Of a stretch of 64,000 nt of DNA, positions 26,798 to 35,276 are shown piece by piece (the stretch's first letter is position 1; every line of letters starts with the position of its first letter). The stretch spans positions 1 through 64,000 of the forward strand of contig NZ_LYMI01000045.1 of NCBI RefSeq assembly GCF_001660815.1, read 5' to 3'. Made by a program: the position numbers and the translations under genes. The DNA is from Xanthomonas nasturtii (GTDB lineage Bacteria; Pseudomonadota; Gammaproteobacteria; Xanthomonadales; Xanthomonadaceae). Under the pieces are notes generated by a model, which worked only from the letters and a program-made list of their open reading frames with translations, had not been told where the DNA came from and did not search any database.

Positions 26798-28251
26798 ACG
26801 TTTCCACGCCCGACTTGCTGGATTGGCTGGTCAAGTCCAGCTATCTGATCGCCGCCACGCTGTTTCTGCTCGGCCTGCAGCGCATGGCCTCGCCCTTGAC
26901 CGCGCGCAGCGGCATCCGCTGGGCCGGGCTGGGCATGCTGATCGCCACGGTGGCCACATTCTTCCTTCCCGAACTGCACAACGTGCCGCTGATCCTGGCG
27001 GCATTGGCGATCGGCACCGGGGTGGCGTGGTGGTCGGCCAGGAAGGTGGCCATCACCGACATGCCGCAGATGGTGGCGCTGTACAACGGCATGGGCGGTG
27101 GGTCGGCGGCGGCGGTCGGTGCGGTGGAGTTGCTGCGGTTTTCGTTCTTCGCCAACCGCGACACCGCAAACTGGAGCGCGCAGGCAATTGCGGAACTGGC
27201 GGCGCGGCGGCCGGACACCACCACGGTGGTGCTGGCGGTGATTGGCGCGGCGATCGGCGCGGTGTCGTTATCCGGCTCGATCATCGCCTGGGCCAAGCTC
27301 GACGGCCGGCTCGACCGGCGGGTGACCTTCCCCGGCCAACAGGTCTTCAACCTGCTGGTGGCAGTGGCGGTGCTGGTGTTCGGCATCTGGGCGGCAAGCA
27401 GTCTGCAGCCGCTGGCGATCATCGCCTTCTTCGTGGTGGCGCTGGCCCTGGGCGTGCTGATGACACTGCCGATCGGCGGTGCCGACATGCCGGTGGTGAT
27501 TTCGCTCTACAACGCGTTTACCGGCCTGGCGGTGGCATTCGAAGGGTATGTGCTGGGCAACGAGGCATTGATCATCGCCGGCATGATGGTGGGCGCGGCC
27601 GGGATCTTGCTGACGCGCTTGATGGCCAAGGCGATGAATCGGCCGATCAGCGGTGTGCTGTTTTCCAACTTTGGCGGCGGCGGGCAGGCGCAGGAGATCA
27701 GCGGTGCGCAGAAGCCGATCGAGGCCGGCGATGTGGCCGCGATGATGGCCTTCGCCGAGCGGGTGGTGATCGTGCCCGGTTACGGCATGGCGGTGGCGCA
27801 GGCGCAGCACAAGATCTGGGAGCTGGCGCAGCGGCTGATCGCGCGCGGGGTCAAGGTGAAGTTCGCGATCCACCCGGTCGCCGGGCGCATGCCCGGGCAC
27901 ATGAACGTGCTGCTGGCCGAAGCCGGCGTGCCCTATGACCTGATCGCCGACATGGACGATATCAATCCGGAATTCGCCAGCACCGATGTGTCGCTGGTGA
28001 TCGGCGCCAACGACGTGGTCAATCCGGTCGCAAAGACCGATCCGGCCAGCCCGATCTACGGGATGCCGATCCTGGATGTGGTCAATTCGAAGAACACGGT
28101 GGTGATCAAGCGCGGCAAGGGGACGGGGTTTGCCGGGATCGAGAATGCGCTGTTCTACGCCGACAGCACGCGCATGCTGTACGGCGATGGGGCAGAAGCG
28201 GCTGGCGCGCTGGTCAGCGAGTTGAAGGCGCTGGATGGCGGCGGGCATTGA
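26794..28251 (+). CDS. pntB: NAD(P) transhydrogenase subunit beta
   Basis: A 485-residue integral membrane protein with about nine N-terminal membrane helices, followed by the NADP(H)-binding domain III from about residue 300. That domain contains VVIVPGYGMAVAQAQHKIWE and IHPVAGRMPGHMNVLLAEA, the NADP-binding signature of PntB, and DINPEFASTDVSLVIGANDVV (in pieces). It completes the transhydrogenase, which makes NADPH at the expense of the proton gradient, useful for peroxide detoxification and biosynthesis. The length is normal and all conserved segments are present. Confidence 0.95.
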   Translation: MNVSTPDLLDWLVKSSYLIAATLFLLGLQRMASPLTARSGIRWAGLGMLIATVATFFLPELHNVPLILAALAIGTGVAWWSARKVAITDMPQMVALYNGMGGGSAAAVGAVELLRFSFFANRDTANWSAQAIAELAARRPDTTTVVLAVIGAAIGAVSLSGSIIAWAKLDGRLDRRVTFPGQQVFNLLVAVAVLVFGIWAASSLQPLAIIAFFVVALALGVLMTLPIGGADMPVVISLYNAFTGLAVAFEGYVLGNEALIIAGMMVGAAGILLTRLMAKAMNRPISGVLFSNFGGGGQAQEISGAQKPIEAGDVAAMMAFAERVVIVPGYGMAVAQAQHKIWELAQRLIARGVKVKFAIHPVAGRMPGHMNVLLAEAGVPYDLIADMDDINPEFASTDVSLVIGANDVVNPVAKTDPASPIYGMPILDVVNSKNTVVIKRGKGTGFAGIENALFYADSTRMLYGDGAEAAGALVSELKALDGGGH

Positions 28252-28309
28252 GGGCGTGGGTCTTGTCAGCCGGGCCTCTCTTGACACTGGTTGGTGAGGA
28301 CGGGTGTGT

Positions 28310-28880
28310 TCGGGCGCGATGACGAAATCACTGCGCCGCAGAGTTGGTTGTTTTTTTAAGAGCGAAGGCATCACGTCGCTGATTGCTTTTGGAAAGCTTT
28401 ACGCACCGACCACCGTCGAGTGCGCGGTGCCCTCACCGCTCGCGGGACACGCCGTCAACCCGTCCATGGGGGACCGTTGGCGGCATCCATGCCGCCAACG
28501 GTCCCGCAATCGGTGAGGGCACCGCGCCAGACAGTTGGCTGGTGGTTTCATTGAAGAACGAAGGCAGCGCGTCGCTGCTTGCCGGTTGCTTTGTTGAAAA
28601 CCATGCACACCGACCATCTCCACTGGTCCTTGCCCGCCCACCGTCGCGGGACCTTGAGCGGCATGGATGCCGCGCCAGAGCCTCCAGGGACGGATTCACG
28701 GCGTGTCCCGCGATGGTGGGCGGGCAAGGGCCCTGCAGCAAACGCAACGACATCGAGGGCGCGATGAGGACACCGCAACAGAGAGTTTGCTGGTGGTTTC
28801 ACTGAAGAGCGAGGACAACGCGCCAGCGCGTTGATTGTGGGCCTTGTTGAAAACTCTGCTTACCAACCATCTCTACGCCA
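28310..28880. repeat. Structured dispersed intergenic repeat, copy 2 (extended)
   Basis: 28417-28738 aligns in order with 643-963. It contains a perfect 17-bp-arm palindrome at 28470-28505 (arm GGGACCGTTGGCGGCAT). It also has a 25-bp-arm inverted repeat, 28628-28652 and 28705-28729, 24 of 25 matching, enclosing a smaller perfect hairpin GCGGCAT-GG-ATGCCGC. A module of about 90-110 bp (core GGTGGTTTCATTGAAGA, then GTTGAAAA) occurs three times here, at about 28334-28410 (diverged), 28526-28620 and 28772-28880. This fills most of the 642-bp gap between pntB and the next gene; I see no gene in it. Confidence 0.82.
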
Positions 28881-28893
28881 AACGCGCCCCGAT

Positions 28894-29313
28894 TCAGCGC
28901 GCTGCCCACCAGGCCACCAACAGTGCGGCGACGTAGCACAGCAGGTCGAAGCCGTTGTTGGCCAGCTGCAGCAGGGTCCAGGCCAGGCCGGTGCCCATCT
29001 TCTGTGCCGAGGTCCACGGGTCCAGGCCGAGCGGTCCGCCCAGTTGGGCCGAGGCGATCCCCCAGTTGGCGCCGACGATGATCAGCGCCGTCGTGACGAC
29101 GGCGACGCCGATGCGCAGCCGGCCGGCGTGCAAGGTGCCAAGGCGCAGCATCCAGGCGATCTCCAGCGCTGCGACCACCGCCATCCAGCCTGCCTGATTG
29201 CCGAGCGCGAGTGCGATGAGCAGCCAGGCGATGAGGGCGGTGACGCATCCCAGCAGCAGGAGCGGGGGCCAGAGCCAATGGGCGGTTCTGGCGGACGCGG
29301 TGGTGGACGGCAT
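28894..29313 (-). CDS. Hypothetical four-helix membrane protein
   Basis: A 139-residue protein that I do not recognise. It has membrane helices at about 12-36 (WLWPPLLLLGCVTALIAWLL), 41-55, 67-85 (VAVVTTALIIVGANWGIA) and 118-136 (FDLLCYVAALLVAWWAA). The first 10 residues are Ser/Thr-rich and cytosolic or secreted. The ATG at 29313 has a strong AGGAG box 6 bp upstream, which supports that this is a real gene despite lying next to the repeat. It is divergent from sufT. No function can be given. Confidence 0.65.
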   Translation of the reverse strand: MPSTTASARTAHWLWPPLLLLGCVTALIAWLLIALALGNQAGWMAVVAALEIAWMLRLGTLHAGRLRIGVAVVTTALIIVGANWGIASAQLGGPLGLDPWTSAQKMGTGLAWTLLQLANNGFDLLCYVAALLVAWWAAR

Positions 29314-29499
29314 TGGAGCTCCTGACAGTGCGCACATGATAGAACGCGGGCCGGCCTTTGCGATGCACGCCACGCCACCACGGTGCGGCGGATGGAATGC
29401 AGCGTCGTCGCTGACGGGTGCTGCGTGCGGCGGCGACGCCGTCGCGGTCGGCTAGAATGGCCGACTTGCGCGCGTCCGGCGCGGCCCCATATCCAGCCC

Positions 29500-30054
29500 A
29501 TGTACTCCCGTAGCAGCGAACCCGTCCAGTTCGAACGCGATTGCGATGCCGTCATGGTGCCGCAGGGCGATTCGGTGACCCTGCCCGCAGGCAGTTACGG
29601 CTATATCACCCAGGCCCTGGGTGGCAGCTACACCGTCTTTGTCGAAGGCAATCTGTTCCGCATTGCCGGCAAGGATGGCGATGCGATCGGCAAGGAGGCC
29701 CCGCCGGGCCTGGAACTGCCCGACAACGCCAGCGACGAAGAGGTCGAAGCGCTGGTGTGGCAGCAGCTGCGCACCTGTTTCGACCCGGAAATTCCGTTCA
29801 ATATCGTCGATCTGGGGCTGGTTTACGAGGCGGTGGTCAGCCATCGCGAAGAAGACAACCAGCGCCGGGTGGACGTCAAGATGACCCTCACCGCGCCCGG
29901 TTGCGGCATGGGCGAGATCCTGGTCGACGACGTGCGCAGCAAGGTCGAGATGATTCCGACCATCGCCGAGGCCGATGTCGAGCTGGTGTTCGACCCGCCG
30001 TGGGGCCGGCATATGATGTCCGAAGCGGCCCGTCTCGAGACCGGCATGCTCTGA
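29500..30054 (+). CDS. sufT: Putative Fe-S cluster assembly protein SufT
   Basis: A 184-residue protein with an N-terminal beta-rich part (VMVPQGDSVTLPAGSYGYI) and a C-terminal DUF59/MIP18 domain from about residue 80 (TCFDPEIPFNIVDLGLVYE, then LTAPGCGMGEILVDDV with a conserved Cys, then ELVFDPPWGRHMMSEAAR). This is the SufT form, implicated in maturation of Fe-S proteins under high demand. No suf operon is visible here. The neighbouring ilvE starts 64 bp downstream on the same strand. Dihydroxy-acid dehydratase in the same amino acid pathway is an Fe-S enzyme, which may or may not be meaningful. Confidence 0.9.
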   Translation: MYSRSSEPVQFERDCDAVMVPQGDSVTLPAGSYGYITQALGGSYTVFVEGNLFRIAGKDGDAIGKEAPPGLELPDNASDEEVEALVWQQLRTCFDPEIPFNIVDLGLVYEAVVSHREEDNQRRVDVKMTLTAPGCGMGEILVDDVRSKVEMIPTIAEADVELVFDPPWGRHMMSEAARLETGML

Positions 30055-30118
30055 TCGTCACGCGCCATGTCCACGATGTGGCGCCGCGTCCTTTCGCCCG
30101 CCATACAGGAATCTCCCG

Positions 30119-31204
30119 GTGTCCGTGTCCTTCGCTTCCACCCGTTCTCCGTCGCCGCGCAGCGCCGACGAATTGTCCGTGATCCTGGCCGCGCCCGGTT
30201 TCGGGCTGCATTTCACCGACCACATGGTCGCCATTTCCTGGAATAACGAGCAGGGCTGGCATGACGCGCAAGTGCGCGCGTACGGCCCGCTGCAGCTGGA
30301 TCCGGCGGCGTCGGTGCTGCATTACGGCCAGGAGATCTTCGAAGGCATCAAGGCCTACCGGCATGCCGATGGCTCGATCTGGACCTTCCGCCCGCAGGCC
30401 AACGGCGAGCGCCTGCAGCGTTCGGCGCGGCGCCTGGCGCTGCCGGAATTGCCGGTGGACCTGTTCGTCGAATCGCTGCGCCAGCTGGTGGCCGTGGATG
30501 GCGGCTGGGTGCCTTCGGCACCGGAAACCAGCCTGTATTTCCGCCCCTTCATGATCGCCGATGAGGCCTTTCTGGGCGTACGCGCGGCGCACAAGGCCTC
30601 GTACTACGTGATCGCCAGCCCGGCCGGCCCGTACTTCGCCAAGGGCGTGGCGCCGGTGTCGATCTGGTTGTCCACCGAGTACGCGCGTGCGGCCAAGGGC
30701 GGCACCGGTGCGGCCAAGTGCGGCGGCAACTACGCCGCTTCGCTGCTGCCGCAGCAAAAAGCCTACGCGCAGGGTTGCTCGCAGGTGCTGTTCCTGGACC
30801 CGGTGGAAGGCAAGTACATCGAAGAGCTGGGCGGCATGAACGTGTTCCTGGTCTACAAGGACGGCAGCCTGGTGACCCCGGAATTGTCCGGCAGCATCCT
30901 GGAAGGCATTACCCGCGACAGCATCCTGCAACTGGCCCGCGACCGCGGCATGCGCGTGATCGAGCGCAAGGTGGCCATCGACGAGTGGAAGCAGGGCGTG
31001 GCCTCCGGCGAGATCACCGAGGTGTTCGCTTGCGGCACCGCAGCGGTGGTCACGCCGATCGGCGAGCTCAAAGGCGACGGTTTCGCGGTAGGCGATCTGG
31101 CCGCACCGGCGGGCGAGGTCACCATGTCGCTGCGCCAGGAGCTGACCGACATTCAGTACGGACGTGTCCCGGACCGTCACGGATGGCTGGTGCGTTTGTC
31201 CTGA
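30119..31204 (+). CDS. ilvE: Branched-chain amino acid aminotransferase
   Basis: A 361-residue fold-type IV PLP enzyme that transfers the amino group between glutamate and the keto acids of Leu, Ile and Val. The PLP lysine is expected at Lys200 (TGAAKCGGNYAASLL). Other family segments are LHYGQEIFEGIKAYR (about 67-81), YIEELGGMNVFLV and EVFACGTAAVVTPIG. The length is that of the longer, eukaryote-like BCAT subgroup. The start is GTG at 30119 with AGGAA upstream; a second in-frame GTG lies two codons later. A strong terminator follows. Confidence 0.94.
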   Translation: MSVSFASTRSPSPRSADELSVILAAPGFGLHFTDHMVAISWNNEQGWHDAQVRAYGPLQLDPAASVLHYGQEIFEGIKAYRHADGSIWTFRPQANGERLQRSARRLALPELPVDLFVESLRQLVAVDGGWVPSAPETSLYFRPFMIADEAFLGVRAAHKASYYVIASPAGPYFAKGVAPVSIWLSTEYARAAKGGTGAAKCGGNYAASLLPQQKAYAQGCSQVLFLDPVEGKYIEELGGMNVFLVYKDGSLVTPELSGSILEGITRDSILQLARDRGMRVIERKVAIDEWKQGVASGEITEVFACGTAAVVTPIGELKGDGFAVGDLAAPAGEVTMSLRQELTDIQYGRVPDRHGWLVRLS

Positions 31205-31228
31205 GTCGACATAAATCGTCAAACAAGG

Positions 31229-31260
31229 GCCTCCGTGTGTCAGCACGGGGGCTTTTTTTT
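31229..31260 (+). terminator. Rho-independent terminator of ilvE
   Basis: Arms 31229-31237 (GCCTCCGTG) and 31244-31252 (CACGGGGGC) pair over 9 positions with one G-T and are followed by eight T residues (31253-31260). Confidence 0.92.
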
Positions 31261-31324
31261 GTGTGCGAAACAGCAAAAAGCGCATTTTTCGATCAGAAAT
31301 GAGTCGAATTCAGCATGAATCAGG

Positions 31325-31340
31325 TGTGATTCTTGTCACA
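31325..31340 (+). promoter_or_regulatory. CRP/Clp-type site upstream of the protease cluster
   Basis: TGTGA (31325-31329), six bases, TCACA (31336-31340): a perfect match to the CRP core TGTGA-N6-TCACA. The Xanthomonas CRP homologue Clp uses this type of site to activate extracellular enzyme genes and loses binding when it takes up cyclic di-GMP. The site is 175 bp upstream of the first protease ATG, in an AT-rich stretch unlike the surrounding DNA. Confidence 0.75.
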
Positions 31341-31514
31341 TAAATGAAATTTGATTTCGAAAATTACTAACTACGTATTGTCCAGTCCGGTTTATTTGAG
31401 ATAGCTTCGCTGAACGGATCGATAACAGGGGCGATCCGGGACTCCGGGGCGTTCGCTATTGCGGCGGTTTCGGAACTACCGCTTCGGCGGTTCTCTTGAC
31501 TGGAAGGGAATTCG

Positions 31515-33266
31515 ATGTCCAATGCGTCGTTTCGTCCGCGCAACCGTGCGCTCTGTATCCTGGGTGCATCGGCACTCATCTCGCTGTTGCTGGCAACCCC
31601 GGCATTCGCCGGTGATGTCTACCTGGGAGGCCTGGCCACCGCGCAGACCCACCAGAAGTTCATCGTGACCTACAAGGACGGCAGCAGCGCCCTGAGCAGC
31701 CCGAGCGTGTTGAGCAGTTCCTTGCGCAACGCGGCGCGTGCGCTGCCGGCCAGGGCCGGTAAGCCGCTGGGCCTGAATAGCGTGCGCCGCCTGGCGGTGG
31801 GGCCGGAACTGATCCGGGCCGACCGCGCGCTGGACCGCGCCGAAGCCGAAATCCTGATGCGCCAGCTGGCCGCCGACCCCAACGTGCAGAGCGTGGAAGT
31901 GGACCAGATGCTGCACGCCACGCTGACCCCCAACGACACCCGCCTGTCCGAGCAGTGGGCTTTTGGCACCACCAATGCCGGCCTCAATATCCGCTCGGCG
32001 TGGGATAAATCCACCGGTGCTGGCGTGCGCGTGGCGGTCATTGACACCGGCATCGTCAGCCACCCCGACCTCAACGCCAACGTCCTGTCCGGCTACGATT
32101 TCATCAGCGACTCGGCAACCGCGCGCGATGGCAACGGGCGCGACAGCAATCCCGCCGACGAGGGCGATTGGTATGCCGCCAACGAGTGCGGCACCGGCAT
32201 TCCGGCGGCGACCTCCAGCTGGCACGGGACCCACGTCGCCGGCACGGTTGCCGCAGTGACCAACAACGCCAACGGCGTGGCCGGTACTGCCTATGGCGCC
32301 GAGGTGATCCCGGTGCGCGTGCTCGGCAAGTGCGGCGGTTCGCTGTCGGATATCTCCGATGCCATCATCTGGGCTTCGGGCGGCACCGTTTCGGGAGTGC
32401 CGACGCTGTCGTCGGCGAACGCAGCCGAAGTCATCAACATGTCGCTGGGCGGCGGCGGCGCCTGTTCGTCCACCATGCAGAACGCGATCAACGGTGCGGT
32501 CTCGCGTGGCACCACGGTGGTGGTGGCGGCCGGCAACAGCGCGGCCAACGTGTCCGGCTCGTTGCCGGCCAACTGCGCCAACGTGATCGCGGTGGCGGCC
32601 ACCACCTCGACCGGCGCCAAGGCCAGTTATTCCAACTTCGGCGCCGGTATCGATGTCTCCGCGCCCGGTTCGGCGATCCTGTCCACGCTCAACAGCGGTA
32701 CCACCACGCCGGGCAACGCCAGCTACGCCTCGTACAACGGCACCTCGATGGCTTCGCCGCATGTGGCCGGCGTGGTTGCGCTGGTGCAGTCGGTCGCGCC
32801 GAGCGCCTTGACGCCGGCTGCGATGGAAACGCTGCTGAAGAACACCGCCCGCGCATTGCCGGGCGCCTGCTCGGGCGGTTGCGGTGCGGGCATCGTCAAT
32901 GCCGATGCGGCGGTGACGGCGGCCATTGCGGGCAACAGCGGTGGCGGTGGTGGCGGGACCGGCAACACCCTGACCAACGGTACCCCGGTCACCGGTCTCG
33001 GCGCGGCCACCGGTGCGGAGCTGAATTACACCATCACCGTGCCGGCCGGCAGCGGCACGCTGACGGTGGCCACCAGCGGCGGTAGCGGCGATGCGGATCT
33101 GTACGTGCGGGCCGGCAGTGCGCCCACCGACACCGTTTACACCTGCCGTCCGTACCGCAGCGGTAATGCCGAAACCTGCAGCATCACCGCGCCGTCGGGA
33201 ATCTATTACGTGCGGGTCAAGGCCTACAGCACGTTCTCCGGCGTGACCTTGAGCGCCAGCTACTAG
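31515..33266 (+). CDS. Secreted S8 family serine protease with C-terminal PPC domain
   Basis: A 583-residue subtilase. A signal peptide covers residues 1 to about 32 (ALISLLLATPAFAG) and an inhibitor-like propeptide follows to about residue 137. The catalytic domain has Asp177 (VAVIDTGI), His237 (SSWHGTHVAGT), oxyanion Asn341 (VAAGNSAAN) and Ser411 (NGTSMASPHVAGV). After a Gly-rich linker (about 474-483), residues 495-583 form a pre-peptidase C-terminal domain (GDADLYVRAG, TCRPYRSGNAETCSI). The enzyme should be exported and matured outside the cytoplasm, as for secreted plant-pathogen proteases. A GGAAG box precedes the ATG. It is the first of three tandem paralogues and the closest to the Clp-type site. 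Confidence 0.95.
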   Translation: MSNASFRPRNRALCILGASALISLLLATPAFAGDVYLGGLATAQTHQKFIVTYKDGSSALSSPSVLSSSLRNAARALPARAGKPLGLNSVRRLAVGPELIRADRALDRAEAEILMRQLAADPNVQSVEVDQMLHATLTPNDTRLSEQWAFGTTNAGLNIRSAWDKSTGAGVRVAVIDTGIVSHPDLNANVLSGYDFISDSATARDGNGRDSNPADEGDWYAANECGTGIPAATSSWHGTHVAGTVAAVTNNANGVAGTAYGAEVIPVRVLGKCGGSLSDISDAIIWASGGTVSGVPTLSSANAAEVINMSLGGGGACSSTMQNAINGAVSRGTTVVVAAGNSAANVSGSLPANCANVIAVAATTSTGAKASYSNFGAGIDVSAPGSAILSTLNSGTTTPGNASYASYNGTSMASPHVAGVVALVQSVAPSALTPAAMETLLKNTARALPGACSGGCGAGIVNADAAVTAAIAGNSGGGGGGTGNTLTNGTPVTGLGAATGAELNYTITVPAGSGTLTVATSGGSGDADLYVRAGSAPTDTVYTCRPYRSGNAETCSITAPSGIYYVRVKAYSTFSGVTLSASY

Positions 33267-33284
33267 TCGCTCAATCGTTGGCTG

Positions 33285-33312
33285 CGTTCCCTGGCCATGC
33301 CGCCAGGGAACG
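33285..33312 (+). terminator. Hairpin downstream of protease 1
   Basis: Arms 33285-33295 (CGTTCCCTGGC) and 33302-33312 pair perfectly over 11 bp around a 6-base loop, 19 bp after the stop codon. There is no T-run, so it may be a terminator or a 3'-stabilising hairpin. Confidence 0.6.
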
Positions 33313-33525
33313 CCGTCTCCTCGCTGTAACCCCATCTGCGATGTCCCGCTTGGGTCTGCCGTTTCGGCAGGCGCAGGCGAGCTGTTGCCGCTCGGCCGGG
33401 ATGGACACCGGTCAGTCGTTCGACGGGCCTGGCGCCCGTGCAGTTTCCGACCCTGATCCGCAGCGCGCGGCGAAGGCTCGGCCCTCTCGCCGCAGCTGCG
33501 GCACCTCTCCAATAAGGAATGATCG

Positions 33526-34935
33526 ATGTCCAATGTCTCGCAACGTCGTGTGCCCACGCGCGCGCTGGTAGTCCCTGGTGTTACCGCACTGACCTGCCTG
33601 CTGGCCGTGCCGGCGTTCGCCGGTCAGGTCAATCTTTCCGGGCTGGATTCGCAGCCAACGCTGGACCGCTTCATCGTCAAATACAAGGACGGTAGCAGCC
33701 CGGCGGTGAGCCCGACCTCGATGCGCGCATCGCTCAACTCCGTTGCCGGCGCGGTGCCGGCACGCGCCGGCCGTGCGCTGGGCCTGAACCATGTGCGCCG
33801 CACGGCGCTGGGTTCGGAAGTGCTCAAGACCGACCGTAGCCTGGACCGTGCCGAAGCCGAAACGCTGATGCGCCGCATCGCCGCCGACCCCAGCGTGGAC
33901 TACGTGGAAATCGACCAGATCATGTACCCGGTGCTGACCCCGAACGACACCCGTCTGTCCGAGCAATGGGGCTTCGGCACCACCGCGTCGAGCATCAACG
34001 TGCGCCCGGCCTGGGACACCGCCACCGGCACCGGCGTGGTGGTGGCAGTGATCGACACCGGCATCACCAGCCACCCGGACCTCAATGCAAACGTGCTGCC
34101 GGGTTACGACTTCATCAGCGATGCGGCGCGCGCGCGCGACAACAACGGGCGTGACAACAACCCGGCCGACCAGGGCGACTGGCGCGCGGCCAATCAGTGC
34201 GGTTCCGGCGTTACGGCCGCCAACTCCAGCTGGCACGGCACCCACGTGGCCGGCACCATCGCGGCGGTGACCAACAACAACAGCGGCGTGGCCGGTACGG
34301 CGTTCAATGCGCGCGTTGTACCGATCCGAGCCCTGGGCCTGTGCGGTGGCGCCACCTCCGATATTGCCGACGCCATTGTGTGGGCCTCCGGCGGCAGCGT
34401 GTCCGGCGTACCGGCCAACGCCAACCCGGCCGAAGTCATCAACATGTCGCTGGGCGGCAACGGCACCTGTTCGGCCACCTACCAGAACGCCATCAACGGT
34501 GCGGTGTCGCGCGGCACCACGGTGGTGGTGGCGGCCGGCAACAGCAATGTCAACGTGGCCAACTTCACCCCGGCCAGCTGCGCCAATGTCATCTCGGTGG
34601 CGTCGATCACCTCGTCCGGCGCGCGTTCGAGCTTCTCCAACTTCGGCAGCACCATCGATATCTCCGGCCCGGGCTCGGCGATCCTGTCGACCTTGAACAG
34701 CGGCACCACCACGCCGGGCAGCGCCAGCTACGCGTCCTACAACGGCACCTCGATGGCGGCACCGCACGTGGCCGGCGTGGTCGCGCTGGTGCAGTCGGTG
34801 GCCAGCCGTCCGCTGACCCCGGCGGCAGTGGAAACCCTGTTGAAGACCACCGCACGCCCATTGCCAGGCGCCTGCTCGGGCGGCTGCGGTGCCGGCATCG
34901 TCAACGCGGCCGGCGCGGTCAGCCAGACCCCGTAA
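33526..34935 (+). CDS. Secreted S8 family serine protease without PPC domain
   Basis: A 469-residue subtilase closely similar to its two neighbours. A signal peptide covers residues 1 to about 32 (CLLAVPAFAG), then propeptide, then a catalytic domain with Asp177 (VAVIDTGI), His237 (SSWHGTH), Asn339 (VAAGNSNVN) and Ser409 (NGTSMAAPHVAG). It ends shortly after the conserved GCGAGIVNAAGAVSQTP tail, so it lacks the PPC domain of the other two. The family cysteines (ACSGGCGAGI) are kept. AAGGA precedes the ATG. A gene-duplication origin is evident from the identical numbering of the Asp and His with protease 1. Confidence 0.95.
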   Translation: MSNVSQRRVPTRALVVPGVTALTCLLAVPAFAGQVNLSGLDSQPTLDRFIVKYKDGSSPAVSPTSMRASLNSVAGAVPARAGRALGLNHVRRTALGSEVLKTDRSLDRAEAETLMRRIAADPSVDYVEIDQIMYPVLTPNDTRLSEQWGFGTTASSINVRPAWDTATGTGVVVAVIDTGITSHPDLNANVLPGYDFISDAARARDNNGRDNNPADQGDWRAANQCGSGVTAANSSWHGTHVAGTIAAVTNNNSGVAGTAFNARVVPIRALGLCGGATSDIADAIVWASGGSVSGVPANANPAEVINMSLGGNGTCSATYQNAINGAVSRGTTVVVAAGNSNVNVANFTPASCANVISVASITSSGARSSFSNFGSTIDISGPGSAILSTLNSGTTTPGSASYASYNGTSMAAPHVAGVVALVQSVASRPLTPAAVETLLKTTARPLPGACSGGCGAGIVNAAGAVSQTP

Positions 34936-34953
34936 GGCTGCGCTGACACACTG

Positions 34954-34977
34954 GATGCCGGCGCTCTTGCCGGCATC
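34954..34977 (+). terminator. Hairpin directly downstream of protease 2
   Basis: Arms 34954-34962 (GATGCCGGC) and 34969-34977 pair perfectly around GCTCTT. It lies 18 bp after the stop. No T-run follows. Confidence 0.55.
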
Positions 34978-35022
34978 GACGTCGGGCCAACCCCGACGCA
35001 GCTGTCGGTGTCTTGAAACCTG

Positions 35023-35048
35023 CACTGCCCCGCTTCGGCGGGGCAGTG
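35023..35048 (+). terminator. Strong UUCG-capped hairpin downstream of protease 2
   Basis: Arms 35023-35033 (CACTGCCCCGC) and 35038-35048 pair perfectly over 11 bp around a TTCG tetraloop, a very stable RNA hairpin. It probably separates the transcript of protease 2 from protease 3. Nothing else is seen in 35049-35276 apart from the ribosome binding site of protease 3. Confidence 0.65.
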
Positions 35049-35276
35049 TGCGTCTGGGCAGCGGCAATTGCTGGACTGCGAGACAGCGCCGGCCGCGCCG
35101 GCTGAATGAAGCGCTCGCCAGCGAAGATTGGCCGCTTCAGCGTCGCCTGCGGCACGCCGATAGCCAGCCCACGTGAGGCACGGAGGTATGCATGCCCACG
35201 CATTAGGCAAAGCGCAGTGCGGTGGTGCTAGCGCGTTGCCATCCGGGTTGCCAGTTCCTTGGGGAGGGATGGATTC

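Noticed and set aside
28383-28805. 140-codon plus-strand open frame in the repeat region
   Set aside because: It lies wholly inside the hairpin-rich repeat, and copy 1 of the repeat does not preserve the frame.
31476-35067. Long minus-strand open frames opposite proteases 1 and 2
   Set aside because: They are repeated only because the proteases are paralogues; composition (Gly, Arg, His, Val) is that of antisense GC-rich DNA.
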